Below are positions 55,571 through 64,000 of a DNA stretch of 64,000 bases, one piece after another. Origin of the DNA: Xylocopa sonorina (lineage: Eukaryota > Arthropoda > Insecta > Hymenoptera > Apidae); contig NW_027490465.1 of assembly GCF_050948175.1 (NCBI RefSeq), positions 1 to 64,000 on the forward strand, read 5' to 3'. The notes under the pieces are model-generated. The model ran no database searches. It was not told the DNA's origin and saw only the letters and a list, made by a program, of their open reading frames with translations. Every line of letters begins with the position of its first letter. The stretch's first letter is position 1. A program made the translations under genes and the position numbers.

Positions 55571-55888
55571 GAATCACTAATCCAAACTCTAATTCTACTA
55601 TTCCAACTCAAACTCAAATTCAACTTAAAATCCAAACTCTAACTCTAATTATATTCTAAATCATCGAATTCTAGAACTTAGTTATCTTTAGCATAGGGAA
55701 GTAACAGTGTAAGCTTAGTTTTATTTTAGAATATACTTTATTTTTACCAGTACTTACAATTCTCGTTATTCGAAACATTCCTTTCTTTTATTATCGTTAT
55801 AAATCCATTTATTCCGAAGTTTTCCACGAGTTCTCGCGTCTTCGTGATCATTCGCTCTGACCTTTAGTCAAACTTGGTAATCGACCAG

Positions 55889-55998
55889 TTAGAGCGGACC
55901 GCCGCTTAGCTGTATCGACCCACAGCGAGACTAAAGCAAGGATCTCTGTCGATTTTCCATATTTCTGGACCGGTAAACTAGAGCGGACCGCCGCTTAG
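55889..55998 (+). other. Twin hairpin-like motif, LTR copy 2
   Basis: Units at 55889-55909 and 55978-55998 read AGAGCGGACCGCCGCTTAG. Compared with AGAGCGAACCAGCGCTTAG elsewhere, two changes turn an A-G mismatch into a G-C pair and lengthen the stem to AGCGG/CCGCT. This looks like covariation. Confidence 0.55.
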
Positions 55999-56033
55999 TG
56001 GACCCGTATCTGGACATTTGGAATCCGACTCGA

Positions 56034-56336
56034 ATGCATCGTTCCGGTACACACAAACGAACTCGTCGGGCGGGAAGGAAAAACTTCATACGTTCATTGG
56101 TGCGCGAATACATTGGTGCAACAGTCACCTCGTACATACATCTCTGCACCATCTCTCCTTCCGCTGCACACCGGCCGCACAGCCGTCCAGCATCGCCGCA
56201 TCCATCGCCGATCCGCACTCGAGAGCAACATACCTGGGTACTCGTTCCGCTGACGATTCCGCCTCGCAGTCCGTACGCTGGTTCCATACCCCAGGACAAT
56301 CCGCGCCGACGACGATACCTGGAAGAAGGGTACTAA
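56034..56336 (+). CDS. Conserved small KRTRRAGR protein of the retroelement, LTR copy 2
   Basis: This frame has 100 codons and begins MHRSGTHKRTRRAGRKNFIRS. KRTRRAGR is again at residue 8, then LVREYIG, a diverged Ser/Pro/His-rich centre, W.L.PLTIPP and PRRRRYLEEGY. A more upstream in-frame ATG (55998) would add 12 residues that have no counterpart in copy 3. It is eight codons shorter than the other two, with intact conserved blocks at both ends. The family is unrecognised. Confidence 0.5.
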   Translation: MHRSGTHKRTRRAGRKNFIRSLVREYIGATVTSYIHLCTISPSAAHRPHSRPASPHPSPIRTREQHTWVLVPLTIPPRSPYAGSIPQDNPRRRRYLEEGY

Positions 56337-56361
56337 GTATTAGCAACAATCAAGAATTGAA

Positions 56362-56369
56362 AGGTAAGC
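56362..56369 (+). other. Conserved 5' splice donor AG|GTAAGC, LTR copy 2
   Basis: AGGTAAGC lies after AATCAAGAATTGAA, at the same place relative to the small frame as in copies 1 and 3. One base differs from the best consensus. Confidence 0.5.
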
Positions 56370-56522
56370 GAACATTTTCTTATCCGCGTTCGTGGCTTCC
56401 TCGATCCGTGTTTCGCGAGTCAAAAAGAACCCGGTCTTCGACGCAATTGTGCGAGCCGAAACCGTTCGAGGCTGCGTGTCGCTCCGGCCAACGGTTAGTT
56501 TTCCGCGACCCGAGACGTGACA

Positions 56523-56526
56523 ATAA
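56523..56526. repeat. Target-site duplication ATAA, right of LTR copy 2
   Basis: This is the partner of 54877-54880. Confidence 0.85.
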
Positions 56527-58548
56527 CACTTCGCAAATCATATTATATCTTACCATGAAACATAGAAATGAGATGCGATATCGCGTTTTAAGAAGCATCA
56601 GAACTCTATTGCTATGATACCTAGACATCTGCAGACGCTATTTCCTAGCAAGGAAGTGTCGCATTTACATTCATTTGAAGTGTAGACGAGGAATACATGA
56701 CACTTCGCAAATCATATTTTATCTTGCCATGAAACATAGAAATGAGATGCGATATCGCGTTTTAAGAAGCATCAGAAATCCATTGCTACGATACGTAGAC
56801 ATCTGTAAGCGCTATTTCCTTGCAAGGAAGTGTCGCATTTACATTCATTTGAAGTGTAGACGAGGAATACATAACACTTCGCAAATCATATTATACCTTA
56901 CCATGAAACATAGAAATGAGATGCGATATCGCGATTTAAGAAGCATTAGAAATCTATTTCTACGATACATAGACATCTGCAAACGCTATTTCCTTGCAAG
57001 GAAGTGTCGCATTTACATTCATTTGAAGTGTAGACGAGGAATACATAACACTTCTCAAATCATATTATATCTTACCATGAAACATAGAAATGAGATGCGA
57101 TATCGCGTTTTAAGAAGCATTAGAACTCTATTGCTACGATACGTAGACATCTGCAAACGCTTTTTTCTTGCAAGGAAGTGTCGCATTTACATTCATTTGA
57201 ATCGTAGACGAGGGATGCATAACACTTCGCAAATCATATTATGTCTTACCATGAAACATAGAAATGAGATGCGACATCGCGTTCTAACAAGCATTAGAAC
57301 ACTACTGCTACGATAGGCAGACATTTGCAAACGCTATTTCCTTGCAAGGAAGTATCGCATTTACATTCATTTGAAGTGTAGACGAGGAGTACATAACACT
57401 CCGCAAATCATATTATATCTTACCATGAAACATAGAAATGTGATGCGATATCGCGTTTTAAGAAGCATCAGAAATCCATTGCTACGATACGTAGACATCT
57501 GCAGACGCTATTTCCTAGCAAGGAAGTGTCGCATTTACATTCATTTGAAGTGTAGACGGGGAATACATAACACTTCGCAAATCATATTATATCTTACCAT
57601 GAAACATAGAAATGGGATGCGATAACGCGATTTAAGAATCATAAGAACTCTATTGCTACGATACGTAGACACCTGCAAACGCTATTTCCTTGCAAAGGAG
57701 TGTCGCATTTACATTCATTTGAAGTGTAGACGAGGAATACATAACACTTCGCAAGTCATATTATATCTTACCATGAAACATAGAAATGAGATCCGATATC
57801 GCGTTTTAAGAATCATAAGAACTCTATTGCTACGATACGTAGACATCTGCAAACGCTATTTCCTTGCAAGGAAGTGTCGCATTTACATTCATTTGAAGTG
57901 TGGACGAGGAACACATGACACTTCGCAAATCATATTATATCTTACCATGAAACATAGAATTGAGATGCGATATCGCGTTTTAAGAAGCATCTGAAATCCA
58001 TTGCTACGATACGTAGACATCTGCAAACGCTATTTCCTTGCAAGAAAGTATCGCATTTACATTCATTTGAACTGTAGACGAGGAATACATGACACTTCGC
58101 AAATCATATTATTTCTTACCATGAAACATAGAAATGAGATGCGATATCGCGTTTTAGGAAGCATCAGAAATCCATTGCTACGATACGTAGACATCTGCAA
58201 ACGCTATTTCCTTGCAAGGAAGTGTCGCATTTACATTCATTTGAAGTGTAGACGAGGAATACATGATACTTCGCAAATCATATTATATCTTACCATGAAA
58301 CATAGAAATGAGGTGCGATATCGCGTTTTAAGAAGCATTAGAAATCTATTGCTACGATACGTAGACATCTGCAAACGCTATTTCCTAGCGAGGAAGTGTC
58401 GCATTCACATTCATTTGAAGTGTAGACGGGGAATACATAACACTCCGCAAATCATATTATATCTTACCATGAAACATAGAAATGAGATGCGATAACGCGA
58501 TTTAAGATTCATAAGAACTCTATTGCTACGATACGTAGACATCTGCAA

Positions 58549-59419
58549 ACGCTATTTCCTTGCAAAGAAGTGTCGCATTTACATTCATTTGAAGTGTAGA
58601 CGAGGAATACATAACACTTCGCAAATCATATTATATCTTACCATGAAACGTAGAAATGATATGCGATATCGCGTTTTAAGAATCATAAGAACTCTATTGC
58701 TACGATACGTAGACATCTGCAAACGCTATTTCCTTGCAAAGAAGTGTCGCATTTACATTCATTTGAGTGTAGACGAGGAATACATAGCACTTCGCAAATC
58801 ATATTATATCTTACCATGAAACATAGAAATGAGATGCGACATCGCGTTCTAAGAAGCATTAGAACACTACTGCTACGATACGTAGACACCTGCAAACGCT
58901 ATTTCCTTGCAAACGAGTGTCGCATTTACATTCATTTGAAGTGTAGACGAGGAATACATAACACTTCGCAAGTCATATTATATCTTACCATGAAACATAG
59001 AAATGAGATCCGATATCGCGTTTTAAGAATCATAAGAACTCTATTGCTACGATACGTAGACATCTGCAAACGCTATTTACTTGCAAGGAAGTGTCGCATT
59101 TACATTCATTTGAAGTGTGGACGAGGAATACATGACACTTCGCAAATCATATTATATCTTACCATGAAACATAGAATTGAGATGCGATATCGCGTTTTAA
59201 GAAGCCTCTGAAATCCATTGCTACGATACGTAGACATCTGCAAACGCTATTTCCTTGCAAGAAAGTATCGCATTTACATTCATTTGAACTGTAGACGAGG
59301 AATACATGACACTTCGCAAATCATATTATTTCTTACCATGAAACATAGAAATGAGATGCGATATCGCGTTTTAGGAAGCATCAGAAATCCATTGCTACGA
59401 TACGTAGACATCTGCAAAC
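58549..59419 (+). repeat. Duplicated segment bracketing LTR copy 3, upstream copy
   Basis: It aligns with 63130-64000 at a constant offset of 4581 bp up to the window edge. Shared private changes are AAACGAGTG (58914 and 63495), TATTTACTTGC and AAGCCTCTG (near 59201 and 63782). Part of the pattern (AAACGAGTG, TATTTACTTGC) also occurs at 50309-50475. Confidence 0.8.
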
Positions 59420-60213
59420 GCTATTTCCTTGCAAGGAAGTGTCGCATTTACATTCATTTGAAGTGTAGACGAGGAATACATGATACTCCGCAAATCATAT
59501 TATATCTTACCATGAAACATAGAAATGAGATGCGATAACGCGATTTAAGATTCATAAGAACTCTATTGCTACGATACGTAGACATCTGCAAACGCTATTT
59601 CCTTGCAAAGAAGTGTCGCATTTACTTTCATTTGAAGTGTAGACGAGGAATACATAACACTTCGCAAATCATATTATATCTTACCATGAAACGTAGAAAT
59701 GATATGCGATATCGCGTTTTAAGAATCATAAGAACTCTATTGCTACGATACGTAGACATCTGCAAACGCTATTTCCTTGCAAAGAAGTGTCGCATTTACA
59801 TTCATTTGAGTGTAGACGAGGAATACATAGCACTTCGCAAATCATATTATATCTTACCATGAAACATAGAAATGAGATGTGACATCGCGTTCTAAGAAGC
59901 ATTAGAACTCTATTGCTACGATACGTAGACATCTGCAAACGCTATTTCCTTGCAAAGAAGTGTCGCATTTACATTCATTTGAATCGTAGACGAGGAATGC
60001 ATAACACTTCGCAAGTCATATTATATCTTACCATGAAACATAGAAATGAGATGCGATATCGCGTTTTAAGAAGCATTAGAACTCTATTGCTACGATACGT
60101 AGACATCTGCAAACGCTATTTCCTTGCAAGGAAGTGTCGCATTTACATTCATTTGAAGTGTAGACGAGGAATACATGACACTTCGCAAATCATATTACAT
60201 TTTACCATGAAAC

Positions 60214-60225
60214 AGAAATGAGATG
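60214..60225. repeat. 12-bp flanking direct repeat, left of LTR copy 3
   Basis: AGAAATGAGATG occurs directly before the LTR and again directly after it (61842-61853). This is too long for the 4-bp stagger seen in copies 1 and 2. Confidence 0.7.
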
Positions 60226-60226
60226 T

Positions 60227-60517
60227 GTAACGTCAGACGTACCGCCTGCCACCCTCCGGCGTCCACCTCATCATTCCCAGCATCCGTATCCGGAGCCCCT
60301 GCACACGGGTCACCCGCCGACTCGCCGTCCCTACAGAAGGAGACAAAGGTACGAGAGGGAAGAAGGATGCAGCATGCCGCGCCCACGCGCGATCTCCACA
60401 CACGAGGGGGAGAACTTCAACCCGTATTACGAGGGCGAGGAGCTCTCCGACACGTACTGGGTCGAATCCCCAGCGATCACGAAGCCCTATACGTACTTCT
60501 CGTACATATGGGACTAG
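60227..60517 (+). CDS. C-terminal tail of retroelement reading frame (partial), LTR copy 3
   Basis: A 96-codon open stretch starts VTSDVPPATLRRPP and is rich in Pro, Arg and Tyr. It has RYEREEG in the middle and YYEGEELSDTYWVESPAITKPYTYFSYIWD at the end. It aligns with copy 1 nearly throughout and with copy 2 at the end. The ATG at 60218 belongs to satellite. The true frame would enter from the interior of a complete element. It is probably the end of the last polyprotein or an env-like product; not recognised. Confidence 0.55.
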   Translation, partial: VTSDVPPATLRRPPHHSQHPYPEPLHTGHPPTRRPYRRRQRYEREEGCSMPRPRAISTHEGENFNPYYEGEELSDTYWVESPAITKPYTYFSYIWD

Positions 60518-60761
60518 GATATGCACACTACTCATATATGTACATACACACCAACACACACCTAGATTTAAGTGAATATATGTATATATTTCATTCATGC
60601 ACGGTTATGTTCCGTTGCACTCGCGCGCACACTCGACGCTCGCGGCTCATGCTTAACGCGGACCGCGCCCCACTCCGAACGGCCGTCCCACCACGAGGGC
60701 CGAGCGGCCGCCCTACTCCGACCGTCCGCCCAACCGCGAGGGCCCAGCGACTCGCGCCCCG

Positions 60762-60781
60762 CGCGACCCGAGGAGGTCGCG
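60762..60781 (+). other. Conserved GC hairpin, LTR copy 3
   Basis: CGCGACC and GGTCGCG flank the loop CGAGGA, identical to copy 1. Confidence 0.6.
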
Positions 60782-60804
60782 GACGCGAGATCCGAGAGTC
60801 AGTT

Positions 60805-60885
60805 CCTATCTCGCCTCCGAACCGAAGAGTTCCTATCTCGCCTCCGAACCGAGGAGTTCCGAACTCGCCTCCGAACCGAGGAGTT
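60805..60885 (+). repeat. 27-bp tandem repeat in LTR copy 3
   Basis: Three units (60805-60831, 60832-60858, 60859-60885) are built on CGCCTCCGAACCGAGGAGTT, followed by a degenerate fourth. Copy 1 has about one and a half related units around 24000-24050. The period equals nine codons, which makes short open frames on both strands by chance. Confidence 0.8.
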
Positions 60886-61221
60886 CTAATCCAGCATCCG
60901 AACGATGCACTTTCGATCCGAGCAATAGGCTCATTCGCAACGAGCAATTAGCTCTAATGCATTCGTCTCTATCCATACTCCGATAGCGGAGTCCATTCGA
61001 TACTTTATACTATTTCTATATCTCATTGTAACCGTTAGTCTGTAACTTAGAATTTAGTCAAGTGTATCTAGTATAGTGAAATCATAGAATATGGTTTATT
61101 TTTACCAGATTCAAAGTATCTTTATTCGAGTTCAAATACAATTCCTTAATTCTAATCCACGGGTACGCTCGCGATTCTTCTAATTCTATATCTCATCTGC
61201 GATAGTCTTGAGGCTCGACGA

Positions 61222-61324
61222 CTAGAGCGAACCAGCGCTTAGTTGCTCCATCCTCATTTCTACCGTGTATAGAATATCTTGCGCCCAGGTTGATCCCGGT
61301 AAGCTAGAGCGAACCAACGCTTAG
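61222..61324 (+). other. Twin hairpin-like motif, LTR copy 3
   Basis: Units at 61222-61242 and 61304-61324 carry AGAGCGAACCAGCGCTTAG and AGAGCGAACCAACGCTTAG, 82 bp apart. The order of the two sub-variants is the reverse of that in copy 1. Confidence 0.6.
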
Positions 61325-61359
61325 TCGCGCCGTACTCGACCGAAGTTCAAGTATTCTCG

Positions 61360-61686
61360 ATGAGCCTTGCACCTCCGACAAAGCGTACACGACGCGCGGG
61401 GAGGAGAGAGTTCATTCGTCGTCTCGCTCGGGAATACGTGGGTGATGCACCAGAATATTCAATTTCCTGCGTTCGAGTCCTGGTTCCTGTGAAGGAGGTT
61501 TCCTTCGCCACACGACCCGTACGAGTCGCCAATCGTCAGGGCCAAACGCCGATTCCTGCCAGCCGGAGTCAACCCGCCTGGACGCTTATTCCCGTAGACG
61601 TACCTCCGTTCCAGCCGTACGCCGCCGCCATCCCGGTTGCGGATCCAAGGCGCTCCAGGTACCTGGAAAGAGAAATCAGACAGTAG
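61360..61686 (+). CDS. Conserved small KRTRRAGR protein of the retroelement, LTR copy 3
   Basis: This frame has 108 codons, the same length as copy 1. It begins MSLAPPTKRTRRAGRREF, followed by IRRLAREYVG, a Val/Pro-rich centre, PASRSQPAWTLIPV, PFQPYAAAIPV and DPRRSRYLEREIRQ. This start is chosen because the Met aligns in all three copies. No signal peptide or membrane segment is evident. Most of its difference from copy 1 lies in the variable centre, while both termini are well kept. Function is unknown. Confidence 0.58.
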   Translation: MSLAPPTKRTRRAGRREFIRRLAREYVGDAPEYSISCVRVLVPVKEVSFATRPVRVANRQGQTPIPASRSQPAWTLIPVDVPPFQPYAAAIPVADPRRSRYLEREIRQ

Positions 61687-61701
61687 AATCAAGCCATCAC
61701 G

Positions 61702-61709
61702 AGGTAAGT
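61702..61709 (+). other. Conserved 5' splice donor AG|GTAAGT, LTR copy 3
   Basis: AGGTAAGT follows AATCAAGCCATCACG and sits about 15 bp after the small frame's stop, as in the other copies. Confidence 0.55.
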
Positions 61710-61841
61710 TTCGTGTTAATTACCGATTTATCGAGTCGGAAACGCCAACGAACCCGGTCCGGACGCAATTCGCGTTATTTTCGAGAACGTTTACGACTTT
61801 GTGCCACCGTTGCGAGCGCAACCGCACCTCGGGACGTGACA

Positions 61842-61853
61842 AGAAATGAGATG
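61842..61853. repeat. 12-bp flanking direct repeat, right of LTR copy 3
   Basis: This is the partner of 60214-60225. Confidence 0.7.
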
Positions 61854-62298
61854 CGATATCGCGTTTTAAGAATCATAAGAACTCTATTGCTACGATACGT
61901 AGACATCTGCAAACGCTATTTCCTTGCAAGGAAGTGTCGCATTTACATTCATTTGAATCGTAGACGAGGAATGCATAACACTTCGCAAATCATATTATAT
62001 CTTATCGTGAAACATAGAAATGAGATGCGATATCGCGTTTTAAGAAGCATTAGAACTCTATTGCTACGATACCTAGACATCTGCAGACGCTATTTCCTTG
62101 CAAGGAAGTGTCGCATTTACATTCATTTGAAGTGTAGACGAGGAATACATGACACTTCGCAAATCATATATTATCTTACCATGAAACATAGAAATGAGAT
62201 GCGATATCGCGTTTTAAGAATCATAAGAACTCTATTGCTGCGATACGTAGACATCTGCAAACGCTATTTCCTAGCATGGAAGTGTCGCATTTACATTC

Positions 62299-63118
62299 TT
62301 TTGTAGTGAACACGAGGTATACATGACACTTCGCAATGAATATTATATCTTATCATGAAACATAGAAGTGAGATGCGATATCGCGTTTTATGAAGCATTA
62401 GAACTCTATTGCCTCGATGCGTAGACATCTGCTGACGCTATTTCCTGGCAAGGAAGTGTCGCATTTACATTCGTTTGGAGTGAATAGAAGGTATGCATAA
62501 CACATCGCAATGAATATTATATCTTATCACGAAACATAGAAATGAAATGCGACATCTCGTTTTAAGAAGCATTAGGACTCTATTGCCCAATGCGGAGATA
62601 TCTGCAAGGGCTATTTCCTAGCATGGAAATGTCGCATTTGGATTCTTTTGAAGTGAATTCGAGATATACATGACACTTAGGAATGAATATTATAACTTAT
62701 CAAGAAACATAGAAATGAGATGCGATATCGCGATCTAAGAAGCATTAGAACTCTTTTGCTACGATACGTAGGCATCTGCAAACGCTATACCCTAACAAGG
62801 AATAGTCGCATTTACATTCTTTTGATGTGAATACGAGGTATACATGACACTTCGCAATGAATATTATATCTTATCATCAAACATAGAAATGAGATGCGAT
62901 ATCGCGTTTTAAGAAGCGTTAGAACTCTATTGCAACGAAATGTACACATCTGCAAACGCTACTTCCAAGCAATGAAGTGTCGCATTTACATTCAGTTGAA
63001 GTGAATACGAGGTATACATGACACTTCGGAATGGATATTATATCTTATAATGAAACATAGAAATGAGATGAGATATCGCGTTTTAAGGAGCATCAGAACT
63101 CTATGGCCTCGATGCGCA
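62299..63118 (+). repeat. Diverged satellite monomers
   Basis: Five consecutive monomers (starts near 62355, 62529, 62702, 62876 and 63050; spacing 174, 173, 174, 174) differ from the consensus much more than any others in the window. They share a subtype signature, AGTGAATACGAGGTATACATG, with TCGCAATGAATATT or GGAATGRATATT. Each also has scattered private changes (CTCGATGCGTAG, CCCAATGCGGAG, ACGAAATGTACAC). The dyads are largely broken. They look like older copies not recently homogenised. Confidence 0.85.
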
Positions 63119-63129
63119 GACATCTGCAA

Positions 63130-64000
63130 ACGCTATTTCCTTGCAAAGAAGTGTCGCATTTACATTCATTTGAAGTGTAGACGAGGAATACATAACACTT
63201 CGCAAATCATATTATATCTTACCATGAAACGTAGAAATGATATGCGATATCGCGTTTTAAGAATCATAAGAACTCTATTGCTACGATACGTAGACATCTG
63301 CAAACGCTATTTCCTTGCAAAGAAGTGTCGCATTTACATTCATTTGAGTGTAGACGAGGAATACATAGCACTTCGCAAATCATATTATATCTTACCATGA
63401 AACATAGAAATGAGATGCGACATCGCGTTCTAAGAAGCATTAGAACACTACTGCTACGATACGTAGACACCTGCAAACGCTATTTCCTTGCAAACGAGTG
63501 TCGCATTTACATTCATTTGAAGTGTAGACGAGGAATACATAACACTTCGCAAGTCATATTATATCTTACCATGAAACATAGAAATGAGATCCGATATCGC
63601 GTTTTAAGAATCATAAGAACTCTATTGCTACGATACGTAGACATCTGCAAACGCTATTTACTTGCAAGGAAGTGTCGCATTTACATTCATTTGAAGTGTG
63701 GACGAGGAATACATGACACTTCGCAAATCATATTATATCTTACCATGAAACATAGAATTGAGATGCGATATCGCGTTTTAAGAAGCCTCTGAAATCCATT
63801 GCTACGATACGTAGACATCTGCAAACGCTATTTCCTTGCAAGAAAGTATCGCATTTACATTCATTTGAACTGTAGACGAGGAATACATGACACTTCGCAA
63901 ATCATATTATTTCTTACCATGAAACATAGAAATGAGATGCGATATCGCGTTTTAGGAAGCATCAGAAATCCATTGCTACGATACGTAGACATCTGCAAAC
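63130..64000 (+). repeat. Duplicated segment bracketing LTR copy 3, downstream copy
   Basis: This is the partner of 58549-59419 at an offset of 4581 bp, sharing rare single-base variants. It runs to the end of the window, so its full length is unknown. Confidence 0.8.

Larger units (their letters stand above)
55179..56033 (+). other. Non-coding middle of LTR copy 2
   Basis: This holds an ACACAACACACAC stretch (about 55219-55243), a GC-rich block (about 55315-55460) with the conserved hairpin, a 51-bp tandem repeat, an AT-rich region with TTTATTTTTACCAG near 55738, and the twin motif. TATAAA occurs at 55798-55803 and is the only TATA-like word I noted. Without a mapped start it is not called as a promoter. 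Confidence 0.45.
54881..56522 (+). mobile_element. Solo LTR, copy 2 (Ty3/Gypsy-like family), 1642 bp
   Basis: It starts TGTAACGTC, ends GACGTGACA, and is flanked by ATAA (54877-54880 and 56523-56526). Removing it restores GAATACATAACACTTCGC, normal satellite. It has the same order of parts as copies 1 and 3: coding tail, GC block with hairpin, AT-rich stretch, twin motif, small frame, donor. It is the most diverged of the three and is longer, partly through a 51-bp tandem repeat and an AT-rich run of AACTCTAAT-like words around 55570-55650. It is either an older insertion or a distinct subfamily. Confidence 0.85.
56523..60225 (+). repeat. 174-bp satellite array, segment C
   Basis: About 21 monomers of the later (post-36 kb) variant set lie between LTR copies 2 and 3. 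The order includes CGCTTTTTTCTTGC (57158), the GGAGTACATAACACTCC monomer (57386), GAGATCCG, AAGTGTGGACG, TTTTAGGAAGC and two of the missing-A CATTTGAGTG monomers (58766 and 59809). The segment ends in a shortened monomer lacking two bases (GAAACAGAAATG at 60209-60220), right at LTR copy 3. Confidence 0.96.
60518..61359 (+). other. Non-coding middle of LTR copy 3
   Basis: It contains an ACACACCAACACACACC stretch (about 60546-60562), a GC-rich block to about 60790 with the conserved hairpin, a 27-bp tandem repeat, the stem-loop ACTCCGATAGCGGAGT near 60979, an AT-rich part with TTTATTTTTACCAG near 61096, and the twin motif. Promoter and polyadenylation sites are expected here but I cannot place them. 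Confidence 0.5.
60226..61841 (+). mobile_element. Solo LTR, copy 3 (Ty3/Gypsy-like family), 1616 bp
   Basis: It begins TGTAACGTC and ends GACGTGACA. It is the close relative of copy 1 over its whole length, with the same component order. It has no 4-bp target-site duplication: the left flank ends GATG and the right begins AGAA. Both flanks instead contain AGAAATGAGATG (60214-60225 and 61842-61853), i.e. the satellite is repeated over 12 bp of monomer coordinate across the element. A solo LTR is still the best call, but its formation was not a simple single insertion plus LTR-LTR exchange. Confidence 0.82.
61842..64000 (+). repeat. 174-bp satellite array, segment D
   Basis: About 12 monomers run to the window edge. 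The first two and a half are ordinary, 62299-63118 is a diverged block, and from about 63130 the array is again of the regular later type and matches 58549-59419. The array continues beyond the window. Confidence 0.95.

Noticed and set aside
61713..62306. 197-codon ORF running from LTR copy 3 into satellite
   Set aside because: This is a chance in-frame fusion across the insertion boundary; the LTR part is not conserved as this frame in the other copies.
1..64000. Hammerhead ribozyme in the satellite, as known for some animal satellites
   Set aside because: I found no CTGATGA core followed by a GAAA box in the monomer on either strand.

Overview
This window is eukaryotic repetitive DNA. About 59.2 kb of the 64 kb is a single tandem satellite family with a 174-bp monomer (roughly 340 copies, about 36% GC). 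It is interrupted by three related, GC-richer insertions of 1.55-1.64 kb that look like solo LTRs of one long-LTR retrotransposon family. I see no host gene, tRNA, rRNA, CRISPR array or bacterial-type operon. The repeat architecture, the LTR retroelement and conserved spliceosomal donor sites point to a metazoan (an arthropod is plausible, but species cannot be read from the sequence) and to a centromeric, pericentromeric or other heterochromatic locus.

Layout: satellite 1-23433; LTR copy 1 at 23434-24979; satellite 24980-54880; LTR copy 2 at 54881-56522; satellite 56523-60225; LTR copy 3 at 60226-61841; satellite 61842-64000 (including a strongly diverged block at about 62299-63118). All monomers have the same orientation, and all three LTRs point the same way along the + strand.

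The satellite is organised at several scales. The monomer carries three short dyad symmetries (10, 13 and 14 bp). Monomer variants assemble into higher-order repeats, the clearest being an 8-mer of 1392 bp at 36861-40520. There are also 2-, 4-, 10-, 11- and 16-monomer segmental duplications, and a coarse super-period of about 40-52 monomers (7-9 kb) over the first 23 kb. Because 174 is divisible by three and the consensus has one stop-free frame, the array produces very long open frames (up to 1315 codons at 36588-40535). I regard these as arithmetic by-products, not genes.

The LTR copies share TGT..ACA ends with short inverted repeats. Copies 1 and 2 have clean 4-bp target-site duplications (TTAT, ATAA). 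Copy 3 is flanked instead by a 12-bp overlap of the monomer. Each LTR carries the C-terminal tail of a reading frame entering from the element's interior, a GC-rich hairpin, a twin hairpin-like motif, a conserved roughly 100-108-codon frame with a KRTRRAGR motif, and a conserved AG|GTAAG splice donor about 130-160 bp before the 3' end. Conservation of the two reading frames between clearly diverged copies is the strongest sign of real protein-coding content in the window.
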